A stretch of 23,173 bases of DNA from a virus. The DNA lies in IMG/VR virus record IMGVR_UViG_3300035660_000087, positions 1 through 23,173 of that record. One strand, given 5' to 3'. Positions 14,115 to 21,521 of this stretch are shown one piece after another. The notes below the pieces were generated by a model. That model saw only the letters and a program-made list of their open reading frames with translations, did not search any database and had not been told where the DNA came from. The translations under genes were made by a program, and so were the position numbers. The first letter of the stretch is position 1. Every line of letters starts with the position of its first letter.

Positions 14115-14354
14115 CTAGAGGAATGTGATCTCGGCCTGCGGCGCGAGCACGCGCCCGGCCGCGGCCGCCTCGAAGTCCTGGTTGATGATGGTCGCGCGCA
14201 GTTGCACCGAGTCGCGCATGAGCGGCGCGACCGTCGCCTGTAGCTCCTGGGAGTCCGCGATCCGGTGAGCATAGACCGAGGCCTGGAGCAGTTGGCTATC
14301 AACGACCCGCTGCCGGACCTCGACTTGCAGTTCCTGGGAATCCGTGATCATCAC
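14115..14354 (-). CDS. 79-aa tandem-repeat protein (DSQxLQ repeats)
   Basis: Almost the whole protein is a 14-15 residue repeat in four copies: DSQELQVEVRQRVV, DSQLLQASVYAHRIA, DSQELQATVAPLMR and DSVQLRATIINQ, followed by a 20-residue tail ending EITFL. Each unit is DSQxLQ plus a hydrophobic alternating strand, a pattern that could form a beta-helix or stacked strand rungs, as in tail-fibre shafts. Start is either the GTG overlapping the previous stop or an ATG one codon later (TGATG). No ribosome site is strong, so it probably relies on coupling to the preceding fibronectin-like gene. Function is unknown; a fibre-linker or capping role is inferred from position. Confidence 0.65.
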   Translation of the reverse strand: MMITDSQELQVEVRQRVVDSQLLQASVYAHRIADSQELQATVAPLMRDSVQLRATIINQDFEAAAAGRVLAPQAEITFL

Positions 14355-15067
14355 GCGCCGGTTTCCCTGAAGGTGACTTTCGCGCGGCGCGGATTGCCGA
14401 CTTGGGTGGCGCCGGCCGGGATGGAATAGCGCGTCCAGCAGGCCACGAACGCGCCCGAGCTCAGGTCGCCGATGGTTATGTCGTCAGTGATCCAAGTGCC
14501 AGGTGCGCCAGACGTGTTGAGCGTCGGCGGGGCTGCGCCCAGGCTCGCGTCTGGAGTCTCGTCGAGGTAGCTGGTGGTGACGTTGTCGGCGATCTCGTGG
14601 ACCAGCTTCAGCGTGCCTCCGCCCACGGCAGTCCGGTAGAGGCGTCGCTTGGTGACCCCGCTCGGCCCGACGGGGATCGCGCTCAGGTCCACCTTCTGGT
14701 TGCCCGAGGTGGTGGTGATGCTGCGTCTGGTTCCGGCCAGCGTCTCCCCGTTGGGAGTCACGAAGGTGACGGCGTACTCGTAGTAGCCGATCTCCAGGGC
14801 GATCCCGGTATGGAGCGCGGCGCTGCACTGCCCGGGCGCAGACACAGGCAGGTCGGGCGCCATCTGCAGATAGTCATCGCCGTCATTCTCGCCGACCGCC
14901 TCGATCTCGAACTGGCACCCCTCGAGGGTCTCTCCCTCAGTGGACGCGTTCTTCCACCAGTCGCGTCGGGGCGCGGTGGACTCGCCGTCGTGCACCGCGC
15001 CCTCGTCGTAGGACGACTGGGCGGTCGTGATGCCGTCGCTCTCGTATCGGTTCACCTGCTTGGCCAT
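14351..15067 (-). CDS. Tail-tip protein with fibronectin-III/Ig-like domain
   Basis: A 238-aa protein. The N-terminal ~70 residues are charged and unassigned (MAKQVNRYESDGITTAQSSY). Residues about 75-160 read as a FnIII-like beta sandwich (GYYEYAVTFVTPNGETLAG, KVDLSAIPVGPSGVTKRRLY, LVHEIADNVTTSYLDETPD), a form common in phage tail and baseplate proteins, and the C-terminal ~70 residues form another beta domain (WITDDITIGDLSSGAFV). The ATG is taken two bases before the previous gene's stop region, with GGAGG at 9 nt. An upstream in-frame start would lie inside the neighbour's 3' end and is less likely. Such domains aid weak surface contact or virion assembly. Confidence 0.65.
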   Translation of the reverse strand: MAKQVNRYESDGITTAQSSYDEGAVHDGESTAPRRDWWKNASTEGETLEGCQFEIEAVGENDGDDYLQMAPDLPVSAPGQCSAALHTGIALEIGYYEYAVTFVTPNGETLAGTRRSITTTSGNQKVDLSAIPVGPSGVTKRRLYRTAVGGGTLKLVHEIADNVTTSYLDETPDASLGAAPPTLNTSGAPGTWITDDITIGDLSSGAFVACWTRYSIPAGATQVGNPRRAKVTFRETGA

Positions 15068-15068
15068 C

Positions 15069-15440
15069 TCAAAGCGCCTCCACGACGTCGAACACCATCT
15101 CCACCCGATAGGCGGCATGCCCGCGGATGCGCTCCGGGTTCAGCGACCGGAAGAAGACGCGATATTCGTCCCCGCCATTGTCCACCCACCGCCAGAGTCT
15201 GCCGGTCTGCGCGAACTTGGCCTTCAGTGCGCCCAGGGTCGCCTCGCTTATCCAGTCCGTCCGCACCCTGATCTGGCGGTCGACGTCCGTCGCGCCGAAG
15301 TCCTGCCATACGCGGCCATCCGCGGTCGCGTGCGCACTTGCCCTCCTCTCTGCCGGCCCGTCATCGTACTGGATCGGGTCCTCATCAAGGTAGGTGGCGT
15401 TGGAGCCGTCGATCTCGCTCAGGACACAAGTGCTGGCCAT
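15069..15440 (-). CDS. Tail protein directly downstream of tape measure (distal-tail position)
   Basis: A 123-aa protein with beta-rich character (VWQDFGATDVDRQIRVRTDW, YRVFFRSLNPERIRGHAAYR, EMVFDVVEAL). Its place, immediately 3' of the tape measure gene, is where many siphophages encode the distal tail or a minor tail protein. I do not recognise an exact family, and it is shorter than typical Dit proteins. The ribosome site is weak (AGGGG at about 11 nt, inside the end of the tape measure gene). It probably belongs to the tail tip complex; the function is inferred from order only. Confidence 0.6.
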   Translation of the reverse strand: MASTCVLSEIDGSNATYLDEDPIQYDDGPAERRASAHATADGRVWQDFGATDVDRQIRVRTDWISEATLGALKAKFAQTGRLWRWVDNGGDEYRVFFRSLNPERIRGHAAYRVEMVFDVVEAL

Positions 15441-15447
15441 GGCAGTG

Positions 15448-18400
15448 CTAACCCCTGGAGTGGGTCACCTCCCGCTCCAGTAGTTCCGCGAGCTGGTCGG
15501 CGATACGGCCGATATCAGCGCTGCCGCCTACTCGCTGGCCGTTGAAGTAGAGGTTCACGACGCGGCCGCCCCCGCCCGGACCCGGCAGCGCGCCCGCGAA
15601 GGCCGGCTCCAGCTTGATGGTGCCGAGGGCCTTGATGCGCTTTTCGAGGAGATTGAAGACCGACTGCGCGACTTGCGTGATCCGGCCGCCGGTCTCTGAC
15701 AGTTGGTCGCGCAGCGTCTTCTGTTCGGTCTGAAGCTGCTTGAGCGTCTCCTCATGCTGCTTCTTGCGCTCCTCGAAGGCGGCTTTCTCCTGGGCGGCAA
15801 CCTCGTCGCGGGCTGACTTCATCTCCTCGAACACCGCGCCGAGCGCCTTGGTGGCATCGCCCTGGGGCATGACTCCGGCCTGGGTGATCTCCAGGATGAG
15901 CTGGCGCTCTCGCTCCAGCGAGTCCAGCCGCTCTTGCGCTGAGAGCTGTTCCTCTTCGCGCCGCTGCTGAAGTGCGGCCAGCTCCTCCTGCGCAATCTGG
16001 GCGGAGGTCTGCTCGTCCTCCTGGCCGGTGATGCGCGCCAGGTCGCGCTTGTGCTGGAAGGTGAGGTCGATCAACGAGAGCTCGTACTCGTGGAGGCGCG
16101 TGCGCTGGTCCAGTTCCTCCTGCGCCCACTGCTTGCGCTCGTCGGCGACCCGCTTCTCCCCGGCCTGCAACTCGGTCTGCATGCGCTTGCGCTCGGAGAA
16201 GATGGCCTGGGCGAGGCGGAGTTCATCCTGCTCGAACAGGCGGCTCTGACCGGCCTGAGCGCGGGCTAAGTTCATCTGGCGGATCAGGTCGAGCACCTTG
16301 CTCAGTTGCCCGAGGTACTCGGAGGTGGAGAGCTGGTCGGCCTGGCGCATGGACTCGACCGCGTTGACCCAGGTGGTGACGATCTGTCCGGCCGATTCCT
16401 CGAAGGCCTTCGCCCGCTCCTCCGCCTCTTGCCGGGCGAGCTCGATCAGCTTCGCGCGCTTCAGGCGCTCGGCCGCCTCCGCCGACTTCTCCTTACCGAG
16501 CCGCTGTTCGTTTTGCTTGCGCCACTCCTCGGCTTCGGCGAGGATGGCTTTGACACGCGCCTCGTGGGTCTTGCCCTCGGCCTCCAGCAACTGGGCCTCG
16601 AGCTTGAGAATCTCGGCGTCGGCCTGCTGACGGGCGGCGACGCGCTCCTGCTCGGCGAGTTCGTTGGCCAGCCGCTCGTCCACGCCGGCCTTGATGCGCG
16701 CCTGGCGCTCCCGCTCGATCTCGCCCAAGCGATTCTGCAGCGCGGTCTTGCGCATCTCGTCCAACCGCTTCTGCACATCCGCAGTCTGCTCGGCGGCGAG
16801 ACGGCTGCGGCGCTCCGCCTGCTCCACCGCGCCTCCGGCCATCTCCACCTGCTCCCGCCACATCTTCACCTGGTCGATGGCCTCCAGCCCGAACATCTCC
16901 CGCAGCCCGGAGAAGAAGAACTGCGCCTGGCTAGGCCGGAGATCGTTGAGGGCGGGCAGCGCTTTCCCGACCTTCTCGGCCTGCTGATAGAGGTCTATGA
17001 GCTGATCGTTGAGTCGATTGCTCTCGTCGGTGGCGCGGATCAGGGCGGTGGTAAACACATAGATGCCCGCGATGATCGCGCCGTAGCCGAGGGCGGCCGG
17101 CGGCGGAGCCTTCAGCGTCGCCCACAAGCCCTTCGCCGCAGTGCCGAGCTTTGCGAAGCCGGGGGCCGCCGCCGCGACCTGCACCTGGGTGGTGGCGAGC
17201 GCGCCGAGCATCTGGCGCATCGCCGACACCATCTGCAGCATCAGCGGAATCGAGGCCTTGATCTGGGTGTTGTAGAGGATGAAGGCGGCGGTCAGGCCGG
17301 CCAGCGCGCCGGCCAGGGCGACGGCCGTGACCGCGAGCGTGCGCAGGATGGGCGACAGGCTCCCGGCCGCGCGCAGCATCTCGGCGATCAGACGCAGCGC
17401 GTTGGTGAGCTTGTTCAGGATGGGCAGGATCGCCGCCCCCGCCTCTATGCCCAGCGCCTGGATGGTGGCCCACGCCTTCTGCCACTGCAGCGCGAGGGCT
17501 TTGCTCTGCTCCTGGAACGCCCGGGCGGTGGAGCCGGTGGCCTCGGCCATGAACTGCATCTCCTGGGAGAACACCTGCCCGCCCTGGGAGGCCAGCACCA
17601 GCGCGCCGCGCAGCCCACGCACCTCGGGAAAGAGCGCGCTGAGCTTCTCCGTGGTCATCCCGGCGTTCTGCGCCACCGCCTGCATGATCTCGGAGTCGCT
17701 CGCCCCAGCCTTGGTGAGTGCGTCCACATCCTTGACGGAGGTCTTCAGCACCGCGCTCAGATCGCGGAAGGTCCCCAGGAGCCCCTTCGAGGCGAGCCCG
17801 GCAGCGTTCCACTGGATGCCCATCTCGGCCGCGGCGGCTTTCGCCTCTTCGGCGGGGTTGATGAGTGACCGGATCACCATGTTAAGCGAGGTGAAGGCCT
17901 CGGCCGGCTGGATGCCGGCCTTGGTCATGGCCGCGATGGCCGCGCCGATCTCCTCGAGGGGCACCTTCGCGGTGGCCGCCATCGCCACCACATCGCCCAT
18001 ATTCTGGGCCAGGTCCTCGAAGGTGAGCACCCCGCGCTCGACTGTCTTGAACATCACGTCGGAGACATGGCCCGCCTCGGAGGCGCTCATGCCGTAGGCG
18101 TTGAGCACCGCGGTGATGGCGCGGGAGGCCACCGCGGTGGTGCTCAAGCCCGCAGTCGCGGCCTTTGCTGCGGCCTCCAGCACCTTCAGCCCGTCCGCGC
18201 CTTCGAAACCGGAGGAGGCAATGTCGTAGAGACCGCGAGCGAGGGTGGCAGGGGCCTGGCCGGTCTTGCCGGCGAGAGAGAGCACCGCGTCTCCGAGGGC
18301 CTTGATGTTCGGCTCGGTCTCGTGCAGGATGGAGTTCACGTTGCGCATCTGCTGCTCGAACTCGGCCGACCACTTGACCGCCACACCCAGGCCGCCGGCC

Positions 18401-18546
18401 GCGGCCGCAGCAATGCCGCCCAGCATGGTGACGGCCCGCGCCGCCTGCTGGTTGTATTGCTCCAGCAGGGAGTTGGCCTTCCCCAACCCCTCGCGGAAGT
18501 TGGTCATGTCGAGTCGCAGTTGCGCTACGATTGCGCCAACCGTCAC
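15448..18546 (-). CDS. Phage tape measure protein (TP901 type)
   Basis: A 1032-aa protein that sets tail length and takes part in DNA entry. Residues about 1-60 are an amphipathic start (MTVGAIVAQLRLDMTNFREG) then a Gly/Ala-rich segment; about 80-330 carries the conserved TP901 core with phrases such as LARGLYDIASSGFEGADGL, DVMFKTVERGVLTFEDLAQ, AIAAMTKAGIQPAEAFTSL. Hydrophobic segments lie at about 400-440 (VTAVALAGALAGLTAAFIL) and 488-505. Residues about 560-1000 are a long Glu/Arg/Gln-rich coiled coil, and the C-terminus has Gly-rich GALPGPGGGGRVVNLYFNGQ. At about 1.5 angstroms per residue it implies a tail of roughly 150 nm. GTG start overlaps the frameshifted chaperone stop by GTGA, with GGAG about 6 nt upstream. 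Confidence 0.95.
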   Translation of the reverse strand: MTVGAIVAQLRLDMTNFREGLGKANSLLEQYNQQAARAVTMLGGIAAAAAGGLGVAVKWSAEFEQQMRNVNSILHETEPNIKALGDAVLSLAGKTGQAPATLARGLYDIASSGFEGADGLKVLEAAAKAATAGLSTTAVASRAITAVLNAYGMSASEAGHVSDVMFKTVERGVLTFEDLAQNMGDVVAMAATAKVPLEEIGAAIAAMTKAGIQPAEAFTSLNMVIRSLINPAEEAKAAAAEMGIQWNAAGLASKGLLGTFRDLSAVLKTSVKDVDALTKAGASDSEIMQAVAQNAGMTTEKLSALFPEVRGLRGALVLASQGGQVFSQEMQFMAEATGSTARAFQEQSKALALQWQKAWATIQALGIEAGAAILPILNKLTNALRLIAEMLRAAGSLSPILRTLAVTAVALAGALAGLTAAFILYNTQIKASIPLMLQMVSAMRQMLGALATTQVQVAAAAPGFAKLGTAAKGLWATLKAPPPAALGYGAIIAGIYVFTTALIRATDESNRLNDQLIDLYQQAEKVGKALPALNDLRPSQAQFFFSGLREMFGLEAIDQVKMWREQVEMAGGAVEQAERRSRLAAEQTADVQKRLDEMRKTALQNRLGEIERERQARIKAGVDERLANELAEQERVAARQQADAEILKLEAQLLEAEGKTHEARVKAILAEAEEWRKQNEQRLGKEKSAEAAERLKRAKLIELARQEAEERAKAFEESAGQIVTTWVNAVESMRQADQLSTSEYLGQLSKVLDLIRQMNLARAQAGQSRLFEQDELRLAQAIFSERKRMQTELQAGEKRVADERKQWAQEELDQRTRLHEYELSLIDLTFQHKRDLARITGQEDEQTSAQIAQEELAALQQRREEEQLSAQERLDSLERERQLILEITQAGVMPQGDATKALGAVFEEMKSARDEVAAQEKAAFEERKKQHEETLKQLQTEQKTLRDQLSETGGRITQVAQSVFNLLEKRIKALGTIKLEPAFAGALPGPGGGGRVVNLYFNGQRVGGSADIGRIADQLAELLEREVTHSRG

Positions 18547-19255
18547 GATGCTCTCCGATCAGTCAAACCCAGGGAGCGAATCAGCTCCTCGGGATCAGGC
18601 GGCCGTTCCACTCCTGCTTCTCTGCGAAGTCGGCGCACCGCGGAGCGAAGTGCCTGGAAGGCCTTCTTGCCCCCCTGCGCTGCCCCGGCCGCGAGGTACA
18701 TCAGCTCCATCTCCTCCGCCATGCGTAGCGCCCGCCGCCGGCGAATGCACTCGGCCCACACCAGCGCCTGCGCGGGGGTCACGTGCCAGAGCACATACTC
18801 GTGGGTCCACCCGTATTCGCTCTGCAGCAGATCGAACGCGCCCGCCCAGCTCGGCTCTACAGAGTCGCCGTCGTCCTCGCGGTCTGAAGGGCGCGCCGCA
18901 CGTTTCCCCGGATCACCGGGAGCTGGTTCACTTCCAGCGCGGCGGCCACGATCTCAGTCGCCTGCGCCAACGTGAGGTGCTCCTTGAGATAGCTCTCCTC
19001 CACGCCGAAGAGCCGCTCCAGAATCCGGCCCAGCCACTCGGCGATGATGGGGAAGAGCGCCTCGAGGTGTTCATCGAGCCGGGTCAGCTCGATCTCCGGG
19101 TGCTCCTTGATGATCCGCTGGGCGATGGTGCCCAGGTCGGCCGCCACCCGCTCATAGTCGCCGATCACCAGGGGGCGCACCACGATCTCGCGCTCGCCCA
19201 CCAGGAAACGGCGCTCCTGGGGGATGATCACCTGGTCAGAGGTCGGCCCGGTCAT
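18543..19255 (-). CDS. Tail assembly chaperone frameshift product (gpG-gpT type), -1 PRF
   Basis: Predicted 237-aa fusion made when ribosomes slip one base back at GGGAAAC. It is residues 1-118 of the 132-aa upstream protein joined to 119 residues of the -1 frame. The -1 frame is continuous from the slip site: it reads CGT after AAC, then ARPSDREDDGDS, SWAGAFDLLQSEYGWTHEY, VLWHVTPAQALVWAE and ends in IRSLGLTDRRAS. A gpT-like segment (SEYGWTHEYVLWHVTP) precedes the first internal GTG of the -1 frame, so the segment is only translated as a fusion. In lambda and relatives this product guides tape measure folding before tail polymerisation. The stop overlaps the tape measure GTG. Confidence 0.88.
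18857..19255 (-). CDS. Tail assembly chaperone, short form (gpG-like)
   Basis: The unshifted 132-aa product: a compact alpha-helical protein with EREIVVRPLVIGDYERVA, EHLEALFPIIAEWLGRIL, YLKEHLTLAQATEIVAAALE. Size, helical content and position between the major tail protein and tape measure genes fit the gpG or gp13-like chaperone class. ATG overlaps the previous stop (ATGA), with GAGGAG at 8 nt. It should be made in excess of the fusion, at an expected several-percent shift rate if lambda is a guide. Confidence 0.88.
   Translation of the reverse strand: MTGPTSDQVIIPQERRFLVGEREIVVRPLVIGDYERVAADLGTIAQRIIKEHPEIELTRLDEHLEALFPIIAEWLGRILERLFGVEESYLKEHLTLAQATEIVAAALEVNQLPVIRGNVRRALQTARTTATL
18902..18908 (-). 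promoter_or_regulatory. -1 programmed ribosomal frameshift slippery site GGGAAAC
   Basis: Read on the minus strand and phased to the gpG-like frame, the site is G GGA AAC, a canonical X XXY YYZ heptamer that differs from lambda's G GGA AAG in the last base only. It lies 14 codons before the gpG-like stop, and the -1 frame is open on to the gpT-like stop. A short GC-rich stretch follows, but I cannot confirm a stem or pseudoknot by eye. Confidence 0.88.
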
Positions 19256-20061
19256 GCGCTATACTCCTCTACCCGCCCGACCTGGTCGCCGACGGCCCGG
19301 CTCGTGTCAGCCAGAACGGTGATCTGCAGGGGCAGGTCCACCTGGTCGTCACGATTCCAGGAGAGCGTCCCCGGAGCGACGATAGCGCAGCGATAGAAGG
19401 TGACCGCCCACTTCTTCCCACTGCCCGCGGGCAGAATCACCATGACGGGCTTCTCGGTGATAGCCGAGTCGCCGCCGAAGGTGAGCCGGCGTCGGCCGCT
19501 GCCCAGATCTTCGATGCCAGCCGACACGCCCCACACGTCCTTCAGATTCTCGAGGGTCACTTCCGCAAGAGGAAGCGAGAGGGAGTAGGTCTCCCCCACC
19601 TTGATGGTGCGCACCGGCAGTAGGGACTCGTTCACCTCGATGTCGGAGGTCTCGACCTCGTGCTCGATCTCCAGCGCCCCATGGGCGTGCCCCATGTAGC
19701 GCCCGTCGATGTAGAGCGCCTCCGGCGCGCCCTTGATCACCGCATTGGGGTTCTTGACGCCGGCGATGTAGAAGAACAAGGCCTGCGCCAGGCTGCCGTC
19801 AGGCGTGGACTCGCCGGAGTCAGAGACGCCGATATCGTGGATGCCCGCGTCCCACGAATCGCCGGCTGCCAGGGCCACGGTGAGTTCGGTGGCCGAGACA
19901 TAGGTGACGTTCGCCGCGTCCACCGCCTCCCACGCGGTGTCGCCGTGCTTGCGCTTGTAGACCTTCGTCTCGGTCGGGGCATCCACAAACCCCGTTCCGA
20001 TGATGGTGATGCTGTCGCCCACCTTCCCCTGGGCAGGCTTCACGTCCGTGATCGTAGCCAT
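19252..20061 (-). CDS. Major tail protein with N-terminal TIG/Ig-like domain
   Basis: A 269-aa tail-tube candidate directly upstream of the chaperone genes. Residues about 3-95 match an IPT/TIG fold (ITDVKPAQGKVGDSITIIG, ATELTVALAAGDSWDAGIHD), a binding module that phages display on major tail or capsid proteins. Residues about 105-265 form the tube domain (ALYIDGRYMGHAHGALEIE, SLLPVRTIKVGETYSLSLP, FYRCAIVAPGTLSWNRDD). No protease or transport motif is present. The TIG unit is at the N-terminus rather than the more common C-terminal decoration. The ATG has AGGAG at 8 nt, and the stop overlaps the chaperone start (ATGA). Confidence 0.85.
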   Translation of the reverse strand: MATITDVKPAQGKVGDSITIIGTGFVDAPTETKVYKRKHGDTAWEAVDAANVTYVSATELTVALAAGDSWDAGIHDIGVSDSGESTPDGSLAQALFFYIAGVKNPNAVIKGAPEALYIDGRYMGHAHGALEIEHEVETSDIEVNESLLPVRTIKVGETYSLSLPLAEVTLENLKDVWGVSAGIEDLGSGRRRLTFGGDSAITEKPVMVILPAGSGKKWAVTFYRCAIVAPGTLSWNRDDQVDLPLQITVLADTSRAVGDQVGRVEEYSA

Positions 20062-20081
20062 TCATGTTTCTCCTGCTCGGT

Positions 20082-20483
20082 CTACGAAGACGGGCTCCGC
20101 AGATCGAGAGCGATGTTGAATGAAGCGAGGTGTGCAGTCGCATTCGCGGCTTGCTCGCTCCCTACGTATGCCGGGCTGGCGACCGCCTTGATGGTGAGCG
20201 CCCACAGGCCCCCGCCGAGGTCGAGGTTCTGTTTGCCGTGCAACTTGCGGTAGAGGCTGTAGGCCTTCCGCAGCGCGGCATCCGGCGTCGCCGCACGCGC
20301 GAACAGCATCACCGTGGGATGCTCGCGTTCGGTGTAGCCGTCCGACGGATAACCGCCGGTCGCGTGCAGACTCACACACGCCAGAGGCGACGAGGGCCGA
20401 TGGAGCTTGAACAGGTCCGTGCCCACCGTTCCCTCGCCCTGGGCATGCAGATAGGAGGCAAGCTGGTCGATCAACAGGCCCAT
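20082..20483 (-). CDS. Tail terminator / minor capsid-type protein
   Basis: A 133-aa protein with MGLLIDQLASYLHAQGEGT, LACVSLHATGGYPSDGYTERE and MLFARAATPDAALRKAYSLY. The predicted alternation (helix at the start, four-strand sheet, helix with KAYSLYRKLHG) matches the small alpha-beta fold of siphophage tail terminator or minor capsid proteins (HK97 gp10/lambda gpU neighbourhood). Position directly upstream of the major tail gene supports this. GGAGG lies about 10 nt before the ATG, which overlaps the previous stop (TAATG). Terminator versus other neck protein is not separable by sequence alone. Confidence 0.75.
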   Translation of the reverse strand: MGLLIDQLASYLHAQGEGTVGTDLFKLHRPSSPLACVSLHATGGYPSDGYTEREHPTVMLFARAATPDAALRKAYSLYRKLHGKQNLDLGGGLWALTIKAVASPAYVGSEQAANATAHLASFNIALDLRSPSS

Positions 20484-20974
20484 TACTTGAGCGCCTCCCG
20501 GAGATGATCGGAGAGGTTGTCCTGGTAGCGGCCGGCCTGCTGGGTGAGATTGTCCTCGAGGTACTTCGCCTTGCCGCCCTTCGGATGGTTGAAGTCCAAG
20601 CGCTCGTGCTGGGTGAGCGCATAGGGGGTGTTGAATCCGACTTCGCCCACCACCGCGTCGCCCAGGCCGCCTTCCTGCACGGGTCGGCTCACCATCTCCG
20701 GCGCCTCGGGCTGGTCGGCGACCTCGCGGAACCCGCGGCGCGCGACCGCGCGCCCGTTCGCGTAGACCTCGGCACTGCCGCTCGCCCTCAGCGTCCCCTC
20801 ATCTACCGGCGCATCGCGCATCGCCCGCCCCAGCAGGTCTTCGGTGTTCTCGACCATGCCGTCTACCGCGGCCTTCTGGACGCGCTGCCACACCTCGCCA
20901 TCGCGGGCGAGCTGGCGCGTGAGCTGCTCGATGCCAGAAAAGCTGACTCCGAACTTGCCGCGGCGAACGGGCAT
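20483..20974 (-). CDS. HK97 gp10-like tail completion/neck protein
   Basis: A 163-aa protein with hallmarks of HK97 gp10-like proteins: basic start (PVRRGKFGVSFSGIEQLTRQL), a central helix with AAVDGMVENTEDLLGRAMRDAPVDEGTLRASG, and VGEVGFNTPYALTQHERLDF followed by a GGKAKYLEDNL segment. Such proteins join head and tail in long-tailed phages. The in-frame 5' extension to about 21052 overlaps the neighbouring small gene and is rejected; the ATG given has GTAGGAG 7 nt upstream. Confidence 0.85.
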   Translation of the reverse strand: MPVRRGKFGVSFSGIEQLTRQLARDGEVWQRVQKAAVDGMVENTEDLLGRAMRDAPVDEGTLRASGSAEVYANGRAVARRGFREVADQPEAPEMVSRPVQEGGLGDAVVGEVGFNTPYALTQHERLDFNHPKGGKAKYLEDNLTQQAGRYQDNLSDHLREALK

Positions 20975-20984
20975 AGATCTGCTC

Positions 20985-21179
20985 CTACTCGGCCTTGGTT
21001 GCCGGCACGAAGCTGCCGAAGCGCGACTTGATGAGGTCGCGCACGGTCTCAAGTCCGAGCATGGCTAACCCGGCCCACCAGGCCGGCACCGACTGGATGT
21101 CCGACAGCGCCACGCCCAGCGCGGCGAGCGCTCCGACGACAACGCCCTTGGTAATGGTCAACCGCCAGTCCCACTTCAT
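20985..21179 (-). CDS. Small membrane protein, 64 aa, in neck region
   Basis: Short protein with two hydrophobic stretches: ITKGVVVGALAALGVAL (residues about 9-25) and VPAWWAGLAMLGLETV (about 31-46), then a basic tail ending FVPATKAE. AAGGAG lies 10 nt before the ATG. It lies between head-closure and tail completion genes. Small hydrophobic proteins there are sometimes holin-like or virion-associated; no function can be given. The gene is on the same strand with close spacing, so it is probably expressed with its neighbours. Confidence 0.6.
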   Translation of the reverse strand: MKWDWRLTITKGVVVGALAALGVALSDIQSVPAWWAGLAMLGLETVRDLIKSRFGSFVPATKAE

Positions 21180-21194
21180 CTCGCATTCACTCCT

Positions 21195-21521
21195 TCACAG
21201 ATAGGCTTTCTTCAGCACTACTCCGCCGACCAGATCACGGTCAGCCGACACCGCGATCACGGTCAGGTACGTCGAACCGTCGAGCGACAACTGATCGCCA
21301 ACCGCGACTGCTTCATCTGGTCCGAGCGTCACCGAAACCTGCGAGATCACTTGCTCACCCTGCGCGTTGCGCACTAGCCGCCGCTTCTCCAGCCACCGGC
21401 CCTTCGTCTCGGCCGCTGTCCTGAAGGTCGGCTGTCCGTAGCCGTCGACACCTGTCCGCGACTTGCGCCAGATCGCCTGTGCCAGGTAGCTGCCGATCAC
21501 GGTGCTGACCCCGGCGACCAT
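21195..21521 (-). CDS. Head closure/head-tail joining-like protein, 108 aa
   Basis: Beta-rich protein (VTLGPDEAVAVGDQLSLDG, STYLTVIAVSADRDLVGG) with a basic middle (WRKSRTGVDGYGQPTF, WLEKRRLVRNAQGEQV). This is the usual look of a siphophage head-closure or minor capsid protein (SPP1 gp16 / HK97 gp7-like). It overlaps the preceding adaptor gene by 25 nt. No strong ribosome site precedes the ATG, so it probably depends on the adaptor's translation. Exact family is unproven. Confidence 0.7.
   Translation of the reverse strand: MVAGVSTVIGSYLAQAIWRKSRTGVDGYGQPTFRTAAETKGRWLEKRRLVRNAQGEQVISQVSVTLGPDEAVAVGDQLSLDGSTYLTVIAVSADRDLVGGVVLKKAYL

Noticed and set aside
16306-17868. 520-codon plus-strand open frame opposite the tape measure gene
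   Set aside because: Leu/Arg/Gly-rich antisense shadow of a GC-rich gene; the minus strand is a clear TP901-type tape measure protein.
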